From positions 1-8,694 of the forward strand of contig CAZIUA010000094.1 of the NCBI GenBank assembly GCA_964542315.1: a stretch of 8,694 nt of DNA. Direction: 5' to 3'. Origin of the DNA: UBA11524 sp964542315 (GTDB lineage: Bacteria > Bacillota > Clostridia > Christensenellales > Aristaeellaceae). This document shows, one piece after another, positions 1 to 6,226 of this stretch. The notes under the pieces are model-generated. The model saw nothing but the letters and a program-made list of their open reading frames with translations, had not been told where the DNA came from and ran no database searches. Both the position numbers and the translations under genes were made by a program. Position 1 is the stretch's first letter. Every line of letters starts with the position of its first letter.

Positions 1-1592
1 GCGAGACCTACACGCTGAACCTGATCGACACCCCCGGTCACGTTGACTTCACCTATGAGGTCAGCCGTGCGCTGGCGGCCTGCGAAGGCGCACTGCTGGT
101 GGTGGACGCCACCCAGGGCGTGGAGGCGCAGACGCTGGCCAATGTCTACATGGCGCTGGATGCCGATCTGGAGATCATCCCCGTGATCAACAAGATCGAC
201 CTGCCCAGCGCGCAGCCCGATGAGGTCAAGGCGGAGATCGAGGACGTCATCGGTCTGGACACCGCGGAGTCCCCCTGTGTCAGCGCAAAGACCGGCCTGA
301 ACATCGGCGATGTGCTGGAAGCCGTGGTCAATCACGTCCCCGCACCCGAAGGCAGCGAGGATGCTCCCCTGCAGGCACTGATCTTCGACGCCTTCTACGA
401 CAATTACCGCGGCGCGATCTGCTTCGTCCGCGTGAAGGAAGGCACGCTGCGTGCCGGCATGCGCATGCGCCTGATGGCCACCGGCGGCGAATTCGACGTG
501 GTGGAGGTCGGCACCTTCAACCCCGGCTATCAGGCCTGTGACTGCCTGCGCGCGGGCGATGTCGGCTATGTGGCGGCATCCATCAAGGATGTGCGCGAGA
601 CTCGCGTGGGCGACACCATCACCGATGCGGCCCGTCCGGCGGATGAGGCGCTCCCCGGTTATCGCCAGGTGACGCCGATGGTCTACTGCGGCGTGTATCC
701 GGCCGATGGCGCGGATTATCCGGCACTGAAGGATGCGCTGGAAAAGATGCGCATGAACGACGCGGCCCTGTCCTTTGAGCCGGAGACCTCCGCTGCGCTG
801 GGATACGGCTTCCGCTGCGGCTTCCTGGGTCTGCTGCACATGGACATCATCACCACCCGCCTGGAGCGCGAATGGGATCTGAATCTGGTCACCACGGCGC
901 CCAGCGTCATCTACCGCGTCACCAAGACCGACGGCACGGTGGTGAACATCGACAACCCGTCCAACCTGCCGCCGGTGACCGACATCGCCATGATGGAGGA
1001 GCCCTTCGTCCATGCGACCATCTACACGCCCCAGGAGGCCGTCGGCGCGATCATGGATCTGTGCCAGGACAAGCGCGGCATCTTCCTGGACATGCAGTAT
1101 GAGGGCAGCCGCATCAAGCTCAACTACGAGCTGCCGCTGAACGAGATCATCTTCGAGTTCTTCGACCAGATCAAGAGCCGCAGCCGCGGATATGCCTCCT
1201 TCGACTATGAGCTGAAGGACTACCGCGAGAGCGACCTGGTCAAGCTGGACATCCTGCTCAACGGCGATGTGTGCGACGCATTCTCCATCATCTGCCACCG
1301 CGACAAGGCTTATGCGCGCGGCCGCAACATTGCCGAGAAGCTCAAGGACGTCATCCCGCGCCAGATGTTCGAGATCCCGATCCAGGCGGCCATCGGCGGA
1401 AAGGTCATCGCCCGCGAGACCGTCAAGGCCATGCGCAAGGACGTGCTGGCCAAGTGCTACGGCGGCGACATCACCCGTAAAAAGAAGCTGCTGGAGAAGC
1501 AGAAGGAAGGCAAGAAGCGCATGCGCCAGTTCGGCACGGTGCAGGTGCCTTCCGAGGCTTTCCTGGCGGTGCTGAAGATGGATGCGGACTGA
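1..1592 (+). CDS. lepA: Elongation factor 4 (LepA), 5'-truncated by the window edge
   Basis: LepA/EF4 is a ribosome-associated translational GTPase that back-translocates or remodels stalled ribosomes in the cytoplasm. The reading frame is open from base 3 and encodes about 529 residues. It begins just before the G3 motif DTPGH (bases 27-41), so roughly the first 70 residues of the usual ~600, including the P-loop, lie outside the window. G4 is NKID at bases 189-200 and a G5-like SAKTG follows near base 280. Domain II (around FDAFYDNYRG) and the domain III/V region (LSFEPETSAALGYGF, FLGLLHMDII) follow. The LepA-specific C-terminal tail is present: KCYGGDITRKKKLLEKQKEGKK and then EAFLAVLK. This tail separates LepA from EF-G, TypA and tetracycline-resistance GTPases. 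The GTG at base 99 is an internal codon, not the start. A SLOG gene follows after 31 bases on the same strand with no terminator visible. Identification is very secure. Confidence 0.97.
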   Translation, partial: ETYTLNLIDTPGHVDFTYEVSRALAACEGALLVVDATQGVEAQTLANVYMALDADLEIIPVINKIDLPSAQPDEVKAEIEDVIGLDTAESPCVSAKTGLNIGDVLEAVVNHVPAPEGSEDAPLQALIFDAFYDNYRGAICFVRVKEGTLRAGMRMRLMATGGEFDVVEVGTFNPGYQACDCLRAGDVGYVAASIKDVRETRVGDTITDAARPADEALPGYRQVTPMVYCGVYPADGADYPALKDALEKMRMNDAALSFEPETSAALGYGFRCGFLGLLHMDIITTRLEREWDLNLVTTAPSVIYRVTKTDGTVVNIDNPSNLPPVTDIAMMEEPFVHATIYTPQEAVGAIMDLCQDKRGIFLDMQYEGSRIKLNYELPLNEIIFEFFDQIKSRSRGYASFDYELKDYRESDLVKLDILLNGDVCDAFSIICHRDKAYARGRNIAEKLKDVIPRQMFEIPIQAAIGGKVIARETVKAMRKDVLAKCYGGDITRKKKLLEKQKEGKKRMRQFGTVQVPSEAFLAVLKMDAD

Positions 1593-1623
1593 TCCTGCGT
1601 CCCCCTGAAAGGCAGGTGCAACC

Positions 1624-2271
1624 ATGGCGACCTACCGCAAAATGCCCTGGCCCGGCCCACGGATCAACACGCAGCCTGGCGGAGCGAACATCCTTTGCCA
1701 GGCGCCTGCTTTTCCTTCCGCGGCCGATGCGCCCGATCCCTTCCGCGCGGAGACCATGGCCAACCGCGTCCACACCGCATGCTTCACCGGACACCGCGGC
1801 ATCGGTCAGCCGGATGCGGATGCACTGGCGCATCTTGATCACCTGCTGGCGATCCTCTATGCGCGCGGTTTCCGCGATTTCCTCTGTGGCGGCGCGCTGG
1901 GCTTTGACCTCTATGCGGCCGAGCGCGTGCTGGAATTCCGCCGCGTGCATGCGGATGTGCGCCTGATCTTCTGCATCCCCTGCGAGGAGCAGAGCGCCAA
2001 GTGGCACATGCAGGACCGCCTGCGCTACAACCGCCTGCTCTATCTGGCGGATGAGATCCGCATCCTCTCCCGCTTTTACTTCGATGGATGCATGCAGGTG
2101 CGCAACCGCTATATGGTCGACCGCAGCAGCATTTGCATCGCGTATATGAAAAGACTGCGCGGCGGCACCTGTTCCACAGTGCGCTACGCAGTCTCTCAGG
2201 ATCTGATCGTGCTCAATCTGGCCGTTCCCGGCGCAGTGGAGGAATATGCTCAGCTTCCCTTGTGGCGCTGA
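1624..2271 (+). CDS. SLOG-family protein of the DUF1273/YpsA type
   Basis: This resembles the YpsA/DUF1273 branch of the SLOG superfamily, Rossmann-like proteins expected to bind nucleotides or nucleotide-derived ligands; B. subtilis YpsA is linked to cell division. Seen in the 215-residue frame: CFTGHR at 53-58 (first strand and ligand loop), CGGALGFDLYAAE at 88-100 (glycine-rich loop), IPCEEQSAKW at 118-127, RNRYMVDRSS at 160-169 and GGTCSTVRYA at 180-189. This is the expected motif order for the family. The first 44 residues are proline/alanine-rich and carry no family motif. An in-frame ATG at 1756 would give a 171-residue protein starting right before the core, closer to family size. The 1624 start is kept because AGG lies 7 bases upstream and the extra segment keeps GC-rich third positions, but 1756 (GGAG 3 bases upstream) is a real alternative. 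The gene is 31 bases after lepA, probably cotranscribed. The specific ligand and role are unknown. Confidence 0.85.
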   Translation: MATYRKMPWPGPRINTQPGGANILCQAPAFPSAADAPDPFRAETMANRVHTACFTGHRGIGQPDADALAHLDHLLAILYARGFRDFLCGGALGFDLYAAERVLEFRRVHADVRLIFCIPCEEQSAKWHMQDRLRYNRLLYLADEIRILSRFYFDGCMQVRNRYMVDRSSICIAYMKRLRGGTCSTVRYAVSQDLIVLNLAVPGAVEEYAQLPLWR

Positions 2272-2618
2272 TGCTCCCCCTCCAGTTCCTTTTCTCGCTT
2301 CTCCTCCACGCTGATCTCCCAGTGGATCAGAAGCGTCAGCGCGCCGCGCAACGCGATGATCGCGCCCAGGATCAGCAGCTCCGTCCATTCGCGGACGATG
2401 ACGGTACGCAGCACCTCGCCGCCGAGCTTGAACTCCAGCGCCAGGGCGATGCCGTCCGCCAGGGCCAGACGGATATGCTCATCCTTGCGGAAATAGCTGA
2501 AAATGGCCTTCGCCACCGTGATCAGCAGGATCATGATGCCGGCCAATTCCGCCAGGGTGATGCCGATCTGCGCCGCCATATGGACGACTTTCTCCAGAAA
2601 TGCAATGACTGTTTCCAT
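2250..2618 (-). CDS. DUF1622 family small membrane protein
   Basis: This is a 122-residue protein, matching the usual DUF1622 length. It has a long hydrophobic segment at about 15-42 (ends in FSYFRK), a central stretch at about 50-75 containing the family-like LEFKLGGEVLRTVIV, a second hydrophobic segment at about 80-99 (ELLILGAIIALRGALTLLIHWEI), and a highly charged tail (EEKREKELEGEHQRHKGS) likely in the cytoplasm. It is expected in the cell membrane. The family's function is unknown and none is inferred here. The start is well supported: AAGGAGG lies 7 bases upstream of ATG and a good promoter precedes it. It is oriented against all its neighbours in the left half, converges with the SLOG gene and overlaps its last 22 bases, and is divergent from hemW. 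It probably forms a single-gene transcript. Confidence 0.85.
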   Translation of the reverse strand: METVIAFLEKVVHMAAQIGITLAELAGIMILLITVAKAIFSYFRKDEHIRLALADGIALALEFKLGGEVLRTVIVREWTELLILGAIIALRGALTLLIHWEISVEEKREKELEGEHQRHKGS

Positions 2619-2638
2619 TTCGTAACCTCCTTACGCCT

Positions 2639-2666
2639 ATTATACCCGATTTTCTGTTTTTCGCAA
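2639..2666 (-). promoter_or_regulatory. Sigma-A-type promoter of the DUF1622 gene
   Basis: On the minus strand a perfect -10 TATAAT (2644-2639) is preceded by TTGCGA (2666-2661, four of six matches to TTGACA) with a 16-base spacer. It lies just upstream of the AAGGAGG ribosome binding site at 2632-2626 and of the ATG at 2618, so the 5' leader would be very short. It occupies the 71-base divergent interval before hemW. On the plus strand the same core reads TATTAT (2638-2643), but I see no good -35 for it, so a hemW promoter here is uncertain. Confidence 0.7.
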
Positions 2667-2689
2667 CCCTTGTTTTGGACAGGTGAAGT

Positions 2690-3838
2690 ATGGAGCTGTA
2701 CATCCACATCCCCTATTGCAAGCAAAAATGCCGCTATTGCGATTTTGCCTCCTACGCCGGGCAGGAATGCACCATGGCCGCCTATGTGGACGCTGTGCTG
2801 GCCGAGGCGGATTCCTTCCGCCCGTATCACGGCACCGCGCTGGAGACCGTCTTCATCGGCGGCGGCACCCCGTCCCTGCTCCCTGCCAAAGAGCTGCACC
2901 GGCTGATCACAGGGCTGCGCGAGCGGTTTTGCTTTCCCGACGGCATCGAATTCACGGCGGAAGCCAATCCCGGCACGCTGACGGAGGAATGGCTCCGGGC
3001 GGCGGTCAGTTGCGGCGTGAACCGCCTCTCCCTGGGCATGCAGGCCTTCCAGCCGACCCTGCTCAGGACGCTGGGGCGCATCCACACCCATGCGGAGGTG
3101 GAGGCATCCATTGCGCTGGCCAGGCGGATGGGCATCCCCCATCTCAGCGTTGACCTGATGTTCGGCCTTCCTGGACAAACGCCGGAAATGTGGCGCGAAA
3201 CGCTGCATGCGGCACTGGCGCTGGGCGTTGAGCACATGAGCTGCTACGGCCTCATCCCGGAGGAAGGCACGCCGCTCAAGCGCGACCTGGATGCCGGGCA
3301 GCTCATGCTGCCCCCGGAAGAGGACGAGCGCCTGATGTATGACGATGCGTTGTCAATCCTGCACGAACACGGCTTTGTGCAATACGAGATCAGCAATTTC
3401 GCCAAACCAGGCTGTGCATGCAGGCATAACATCGGCTACTGGACGCGCGTGCCGTATATCGGGCTGGGCGCATCCGCCGCGTCGCTCCTCACCACCCCCA
3501 ACGGCGGACTTCGCCTGACCAACCCAGTCTCGATCCACGATTACATCGCCATGGCGGCAACAAAGGCTTGGCGTCGGCGCGACCGCGTTTCCCTGCTGCC
3601 CAACGATGCGCGCTTTGAAACGCTGATGCTGGGTCTCCGCATGACAAGCGGCGTATCGGAAGCGGACTTCCTTGCGGCGCACGGCATCACGCTGGATGCA
3701 TACTGCGGCGATGTGCTGCGCAGCCAGGAGGCACGCGGACTGCTGCAGCATGAATGCGGCCGATGGGCGCTGACCCGTCACGGCATGGACGTGCAGAACG
3801 CCATCCTGGTGGAGATCCTCGAAAAAGTTGAACCATAA
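2690..3838 (+). CDS. hemW: Radical SAM heme chaperone HemW
   Basis: HemW is a cytoplasmic radical SAM protein that binds heme and is proposed to deliver it to membrane respiratory proteins; it was long misannotated as oxygen-independent coproporphyrinogen oxidase. The 382-residue length fits. LYIHIPYCKQKCRYCDF puts the [4Fe-4S] cysteines at 10, 14 and 17; the CxxxCxxCDF form and the lack of an N-terminal extension favour HemW over HemN. The SAM-binding GGGTPS is at 57-62, EANPGTL at 91-97, NRLSLGMQAFQP at 111-122, DLMFGLPGQT at 155-164 and EEGTPL at 191-196. HNIGYW at 246-251 marks the C-terminal part, with a HemN_C-like domain at about 305-378 (ETLMLGLRMTSGV). Where many homologues read GAGAHS, this protein reads GASAAS (260-265), so a commonly conserved histidine is absent. 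ATG at 2690 has AGGTG four bases upstream. Its neighbour on the left is divergent and ppk on the right is convergent, so it is probably monocistronic. Confidence 0.95.
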   Translation: MELYIHIPYCKQKCRYCDFASYAGQECTMAAYVDAVLAEADSFRPYHGTALETVFIGGGTPSLLPAKELHRLITGLRERFCFPDGIEFTAEANPGTLTEEWLRAAVSCGVNRLSLGMQAFQPTLLRTLGRIHTHAEVEASIALARRMGIPHLSVDLMFGLPGQTPEMWRETLHAALALGVEHMSCYGLIPEEGTPLKRDLDAGQLMLPPEEDERLMYDDALSILHEHGFVQYEISNFAKPGCACRHNIGYWTRVPYIGLGASAASLLTTPNGGLRLTNPVSIHDYIAMAATKAWRRRDRVSLLPNDARFETLMLGLRMTSGVSEADFLAAHGITLDAYCGDVLRSQEARGLLQHECGRWALTRHGMDVQNAILVEILEKVEP

Positions 3839-3873
3839 AAAACGGGCTGACCAGCATGAACGCGGTTCAACCC
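3837..3873 (-). terminator. Minus-strand intrinsic terminator overlapping the hemW stop
   Basis: Read on the minus strand, GGGTTGAACC (3873-3864) pairs with GGTCAGCCC (3852-3844) with one G-T wobble and one bulge, and is followed by G and six T residues (3842-3837). The T tract shares bases with the hemW stop codon at 3836-3838. It would stop leftward transcription coming from ppk before it runs antisense into hemW. It probably acts as a backup, since the stronger bidirectional hairpin at 4051-4080 comes first. Confidence 0.5.
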
Positions 3874-3932
3874 AGAGTTTGTCAAAAGACAAGCCGTTCG
3901 CTTCAGTTGTTCGCCGTCGGCAGACTGCAAAT

Positions 3933-3987
3933 CGAAAATCGGCGACATGCGCGGCGATTTTCGCGCGATTTTGCTTGCAAAAATCGC
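3933..3987. other. Overlapping AT-core hairpins with alternative pairings
   Basis: CGAAAATCG (3933-3941) is complementary to CGATTTTCG (3955-3963), with an inner GCG/CGC pairing. GCGATTTT occurs twice (3954-3961 and 3965-3972), and AAAATCGC (3980-3987) can pair with either copy. The upstream hairpin and the long-range pairing of 3954-3961 with 3980-3987 exclude each other. No ORF or known riboswitch consensus is recognised, and the position is downstream of both flanking genes, so a 3'-end or repeat-element role is more likely than gene control. Confidence 0.4.
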
Positions 3988-4009
3988 TTCTTTACACGGA
4001 GGAACGGCC

Positions 4010-4033
4010 GTCAGGGCTTCTTAAAGCCCTGAC
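4010..4033. repeat. Perfect 10-bp inverted repeat
   Basis: GTCAGGGCTT (4010-4019) and AAGCCCTGAC (4024-4033) form a perfect 10-bp stem around a four-base loop. No T tract follows on either strand, so it is not a classical terminator by itself. It sits 19 bases before the bidirectional terminator and could act as an mRNA 3'-end stabilising stem or as part of the intergenic repeat. Confidence 0.6.
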
Positions 4034-4050
4034 AGTGACGAAGTGCAAAC

Positions 4051-4080
4051 TCAAAAAAGTGGCTTTCGCCACTTTTTTGA
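4051..4080. terminator. Strong bidirectional intrinsic terminator for hemW and ppk
   Basis: The arms at 4051-4063 and 4068-4080 are perfectly complementary over 13 bp with a TTTC loop. The core GTGGC/GCCAC stem is flanked by six A on one side and six T on the other, so both strands read as a GC stem followed by a T tract. It lies about 50 bases past the ppk stop and about 210 bases past the hemW stop, as expected for a shared terminator between convergent genes. Confidence 0.85.
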
Positions 4081-4089
4081 CACCCTGAG

Positions 4090-4125
4090 GGCTGACCGCA
4101 TGAAAGCGGGTCAGCCTATTTTGTT
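4090..4125 (+). terminator. Plus-strand hairpin with T-rich tail, end of the hemW side
   Basis: GGCTGACC (4090-4097) pairs perfectly with GGTCAGCC (4109-4116); the stem can extend by GC/GC with one bulged G. The tail TATTTTGTT (4117-4125) gives a moderate intrinsic terminator for rightward transcription and would shield ppk from hemW read-through. The same palindrome lies 14 bases beyond the ppk stop on the other strand, where it lacks a T tract. Confidence 0.55.
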
Positions 4126-4129
4126 GGGC

Positions 4130-6193
4130 TTATTTGCATTCCGAGGCCATGCGGTAGGCCTCGTCATAGAGCCAGTTCTGGCTGCTCAACGGCTGCTGTA
4201 CGCCGGGATAGCGGCGGCGGTAGGTGCCATCCGCCTGCTGCACGCGGGCCTGCACATTGTCGCGCCAGATCACATCGAAGATGCGGAGCAGACGCTTCCT
4301 GCAGTCCTCGTCCAGGATGGGCGTGGCGACTTCCACACGGCGCAGGGTGTTGCGCGTCATCCAGTCCGCGGAGGAAATGTACATGCGTGCATCCTCATCC
4401 TCGCCGAAGATATAGATGCGGCTGTGCTCCAGGAAGCGCCCCACGATGCTGATGATGCGGATATTGTCCGTTTCGCCAGCCACGCCGCCCTTGAGGCAGC
4501 AGATGCCGCGCACGATCATTTCCACCTTCACGCCGGCCTTGGAGGCCTCCACCAGCTTGTCGATGAGGGTTTTATCCGTCAGGCTGTTCATCTTCAGGCG
4601 GATACGGCCCGTTCCGCCCTCGTTCACCTTGACGATCTCGCCGTCGATCATGTCGATCAGCTTGTTTTGCAGGCAATGCGGCGCCACCAGCAGCGTCTGC
4701 ATATGGTCGACCGTTTCGCCCTCGAGCAGTGCCTCGAAAACCATCCGCGCTTCCTGCCCGATCTCCTCCCGTGCGGTCATGTAGCAAAGGTCAGTGTAGA
4801 GGCGGGCGGTCTTTTCGTTGTAATTGCCCGTGCCGATCTGGGTGATGCGCTGCACGCCCTGTTCCGTCTTGCGGGTGATGAGGCAGAGTTTCGAATGCAC
4901 CTTGAGCTTTTCCACGCCGTAGATGACATGGCAGCCGGCCCGCTCCAGACGGCGGCTCCACTCAATGTTGTTCTCCTCGTCGAAGCGCGCCTTCAGCTCC
5001 ACCAGCACGTCCACCTGCTTACCGTTTTCGGCGGCCTCCACCAGGGCTTCCACCACCTTGGAGTCGCGCGCCAGGCGGTACAGCGTCATCTGGATGGCGG
5101 TCACACTGGGATCATGCGCAGCCTCGGTGAGCATGTTGAGGAAGGGGCGGATGGACTGGTAGGGGTAGTGCAGCAGCACGTCCTTTTCCGCCACCTGATC
5201 CATGATGGAACGGGACATATCCAGATTGGGAGTCTTTTGCGGATGGCGGGGCGCATAGAAGAGCTCCGCATGGGTGCGCAGATGATCCTGAATGCTGTAG
5301 AGGAAGCTGATGTCCAGCGGCGTGTCGTATTCGTAGACGCGATCCATGCCCAATTTCAGCTCATTGCACAGGCGCTGGATGATGCCCACGTCGATCTGCC
5401 GGGACAATTCCAGCCGAACCGGGCAGAGCTTCTGGCGGAGCTTGACCACCTCGGCCATATGGTCGCGGTAGTTCAGGTCCTCATCATAGACCACGTCCGC
5501 GTCGATATCGGCACTGCGGGTGATACGTGCCAGCGTCTTGGACACGACCTTGTAGCCGGGGAACATCTCCGGCAGGAAGTGCAGGATCAGCTCCTCCGCC
5601 AGCATGAAGCAGCCCGTGCGCTCCGGGATAGCGATCAGGCGCGGCAAAACACCGCTGCCGCAGGGGACGATGCCGATCTTCTGCTTATCGCCCTTCGTGC
5701 CAAGCACAGCCACGGCATAGATGTCCTTGTTGCGCAGGAAGGGGAAGCTCTGCTTCTTACCCACCACATAGGTGGACAGCAGGGGCAGGAATTCCCGTCG
5801 GAACATCTCGCGCAGATAGGCGCTGCTCTCATCGCTGATGGAGCGGAAGTTCACGATGGAAATGCCCTGCTCCTGGAGGCGATCCATCAGTGCGGCATAG
5901 GCGCGGTCACGGCGCTGGCACAGCTCGCGGATGCGGCGGATGCATGCGTCGATCTGCTCACCGGGCGTCATGCGGGTCTTGTTTTCCCGCGCTTCCTTGT
6001 CCAGCAGCATCTGATCGTGGAGCGAGCCGATGCGCACCATGAAGAATTCATCCAGGTTGCTCTGGAAGATGGACAGGAAGGACAGTCGCTCGCACAGCGG
6101 AACACGCTCGTCCTCCGCCTCCTCCAGCACACGTTCATTGAATCGAAGCCAGCTGAGTTCACGGTTTTCAAGACAGATCATCTGGGTGTCCAT
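4130..6193 (-). CDS. ppk: Polyphosphate kinase 1
   Basis: PPK1 reversibly polymerises the gamma-phosphate of ATP into inorganic polyphosphate through a phosphohistidine intermediate, at the membrane or in the cytoplasm. The protein has 687 residues, the usual family length. The N-terminal domain opens with NRELSWLRFNERVLEEA (10-26) and SNLDEFFMVRIGSL (45-58). The head domain extends to about 320. The first phospholipase-D-like catalytic domain holds VLLHYPYQSI (339-348) and VELKARFDEENNI (398-410), then KLKVHSKLCL (429-438) with the predicted phosphorylated His433, and IGTGNYNEKTARLYTD (453-468). The second holds FLEHSRIYIF (587-596) with His590, and YISSADWMTRN (605-615). These two histidines correspond to His435 and His592 of the E. 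coli enzyme. The start at 6193 has AAGGAAGG a short distance upstream; an ATG four codons in is the only close alternative. It lies 33 bases after recG in the same direction, most likely cotranscribed, and ends at a shared terminator region. Confidence 0.97.
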   Translation of the reverse strand: MDTQMICLENRELSWLRFNERVLEEAEDERVPLCERLSFLSIFQSNLDEFFMVRIGSLHDQMLLDKEARENKTRMTPGEQIDACIRRIRELCQRRDRAYAALMDRLQEQGISIVNFRSISDESSAYLREMFRREFLPLLSTYVVGKKQSFPFLRNKDIYAVAVLGTKGDKQKIGIVPCGSGVLPRLIAIPERTGCFMLAEELILHFLPEMFPGYKVVSKTLARITRSADIDADVVYDEDLNYRDHMAEVVKLRQKLCPVRLELSRQIDVGIIQRLCNELKLGMDRVYEYDTPLDISFLYSIQDHLRTHAELFYAPRHPQKTPNLDMSRSIMDQVAEKDVLLHYPYQSIRPFLNMLTEAAHDPSVTAIQMTLYRLARDSKVVEALVEAAENGKQVDVLVELKARFDEENNIEWSRRLERAGCHVIYGVEKLKVHSKLCLITRKTEQGVQRITQIGTGNYNEKTARLYTDLCYMTAREEIGQEARMVFEALLEGETVDHMQTLLVAPHCLQNKLIDMIDGEIVKVNEGGTGRIRLKMNSLTDKTLIDKLVEASKAGVKVEMIVRGICCLKGGVAGETDNIRIISIVGRFLEHSRIYIFGEDEDARMYISSADWMTRNTLRRVEVATPILDEDCRKRLLRIFDVIWRDNVQARVQQADGTYRRRYPGVQQPLSSQNWLYDEAYRMASECK

Positions 6194-6226
6194 GTCGTCA
6201 TTTCCTTCCTTCGATCAGGGGATCAC

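Larger units (their letters stand above)
3839..4129. repeat. Hairpin-rich gene-free interval, REP/MITE-like
   Basis: This is the convergent interval between hemW and ppk, with no credible gene. The two ends carry related imperfect palindromes: GGGCTGACC at 3844-3852 with GGTTCAACCC at 3864-3873, and GGCTGACC at 4090-4097 with GGTCAGCC at 4109-4116. The similarity continues inward: GTTTGTCAAAA (3877-3887) on the left corresponds to TTTTTTGACACC (4073-4084) on the right, read in reverse complement. The block therefore looks like a roughly 275-base unit with imperfect inverted ends of about 45 bases. Between them lie further hairpins listed separately. No target-site duplication is visible. Whether it is repeated elsewhere in the genome cannot be seen here; mobility is inference. 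Confidence 0.5.

Noticed and set aside
1471..2388. 305-codon minus-strand open frame over the lepA end and the SLOG gene
   Set aside because: It is antisense to two clear genes, with low-complexity composition and no recognised motif.
2613..2643. Plus-strand hemW promoter using TATTAT at 2638-2643
   Set aside because: No convincing -35 is found at 16-18 bases upstream, and the motif is the reverse of the better minus-strand TATAAT.
2531..3235. 234-codon minus-strand open frame antisense to hemW
   Set aside because: It overlaps hemW and the DUF1622 gene and promoter in another frame, with no family similarity recognised.
3828..4088. 86-codon plus-strand open frame in the hemW-ppk gap
   Set aside because: It starts inside hemW and runs through hairpins and the terminator, so its sequence is explained by the palindromes. 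The GGAGG near 3998 has no start codon at proper distance.
3839..4129. CRISPR array, tRNA or riboswitch in the intergenic interval
   Set aside because: The repeats are palindromic and unevenly spaced rather than direct and regular, there is no cloverleaf, and the region lies downstream of both genes.
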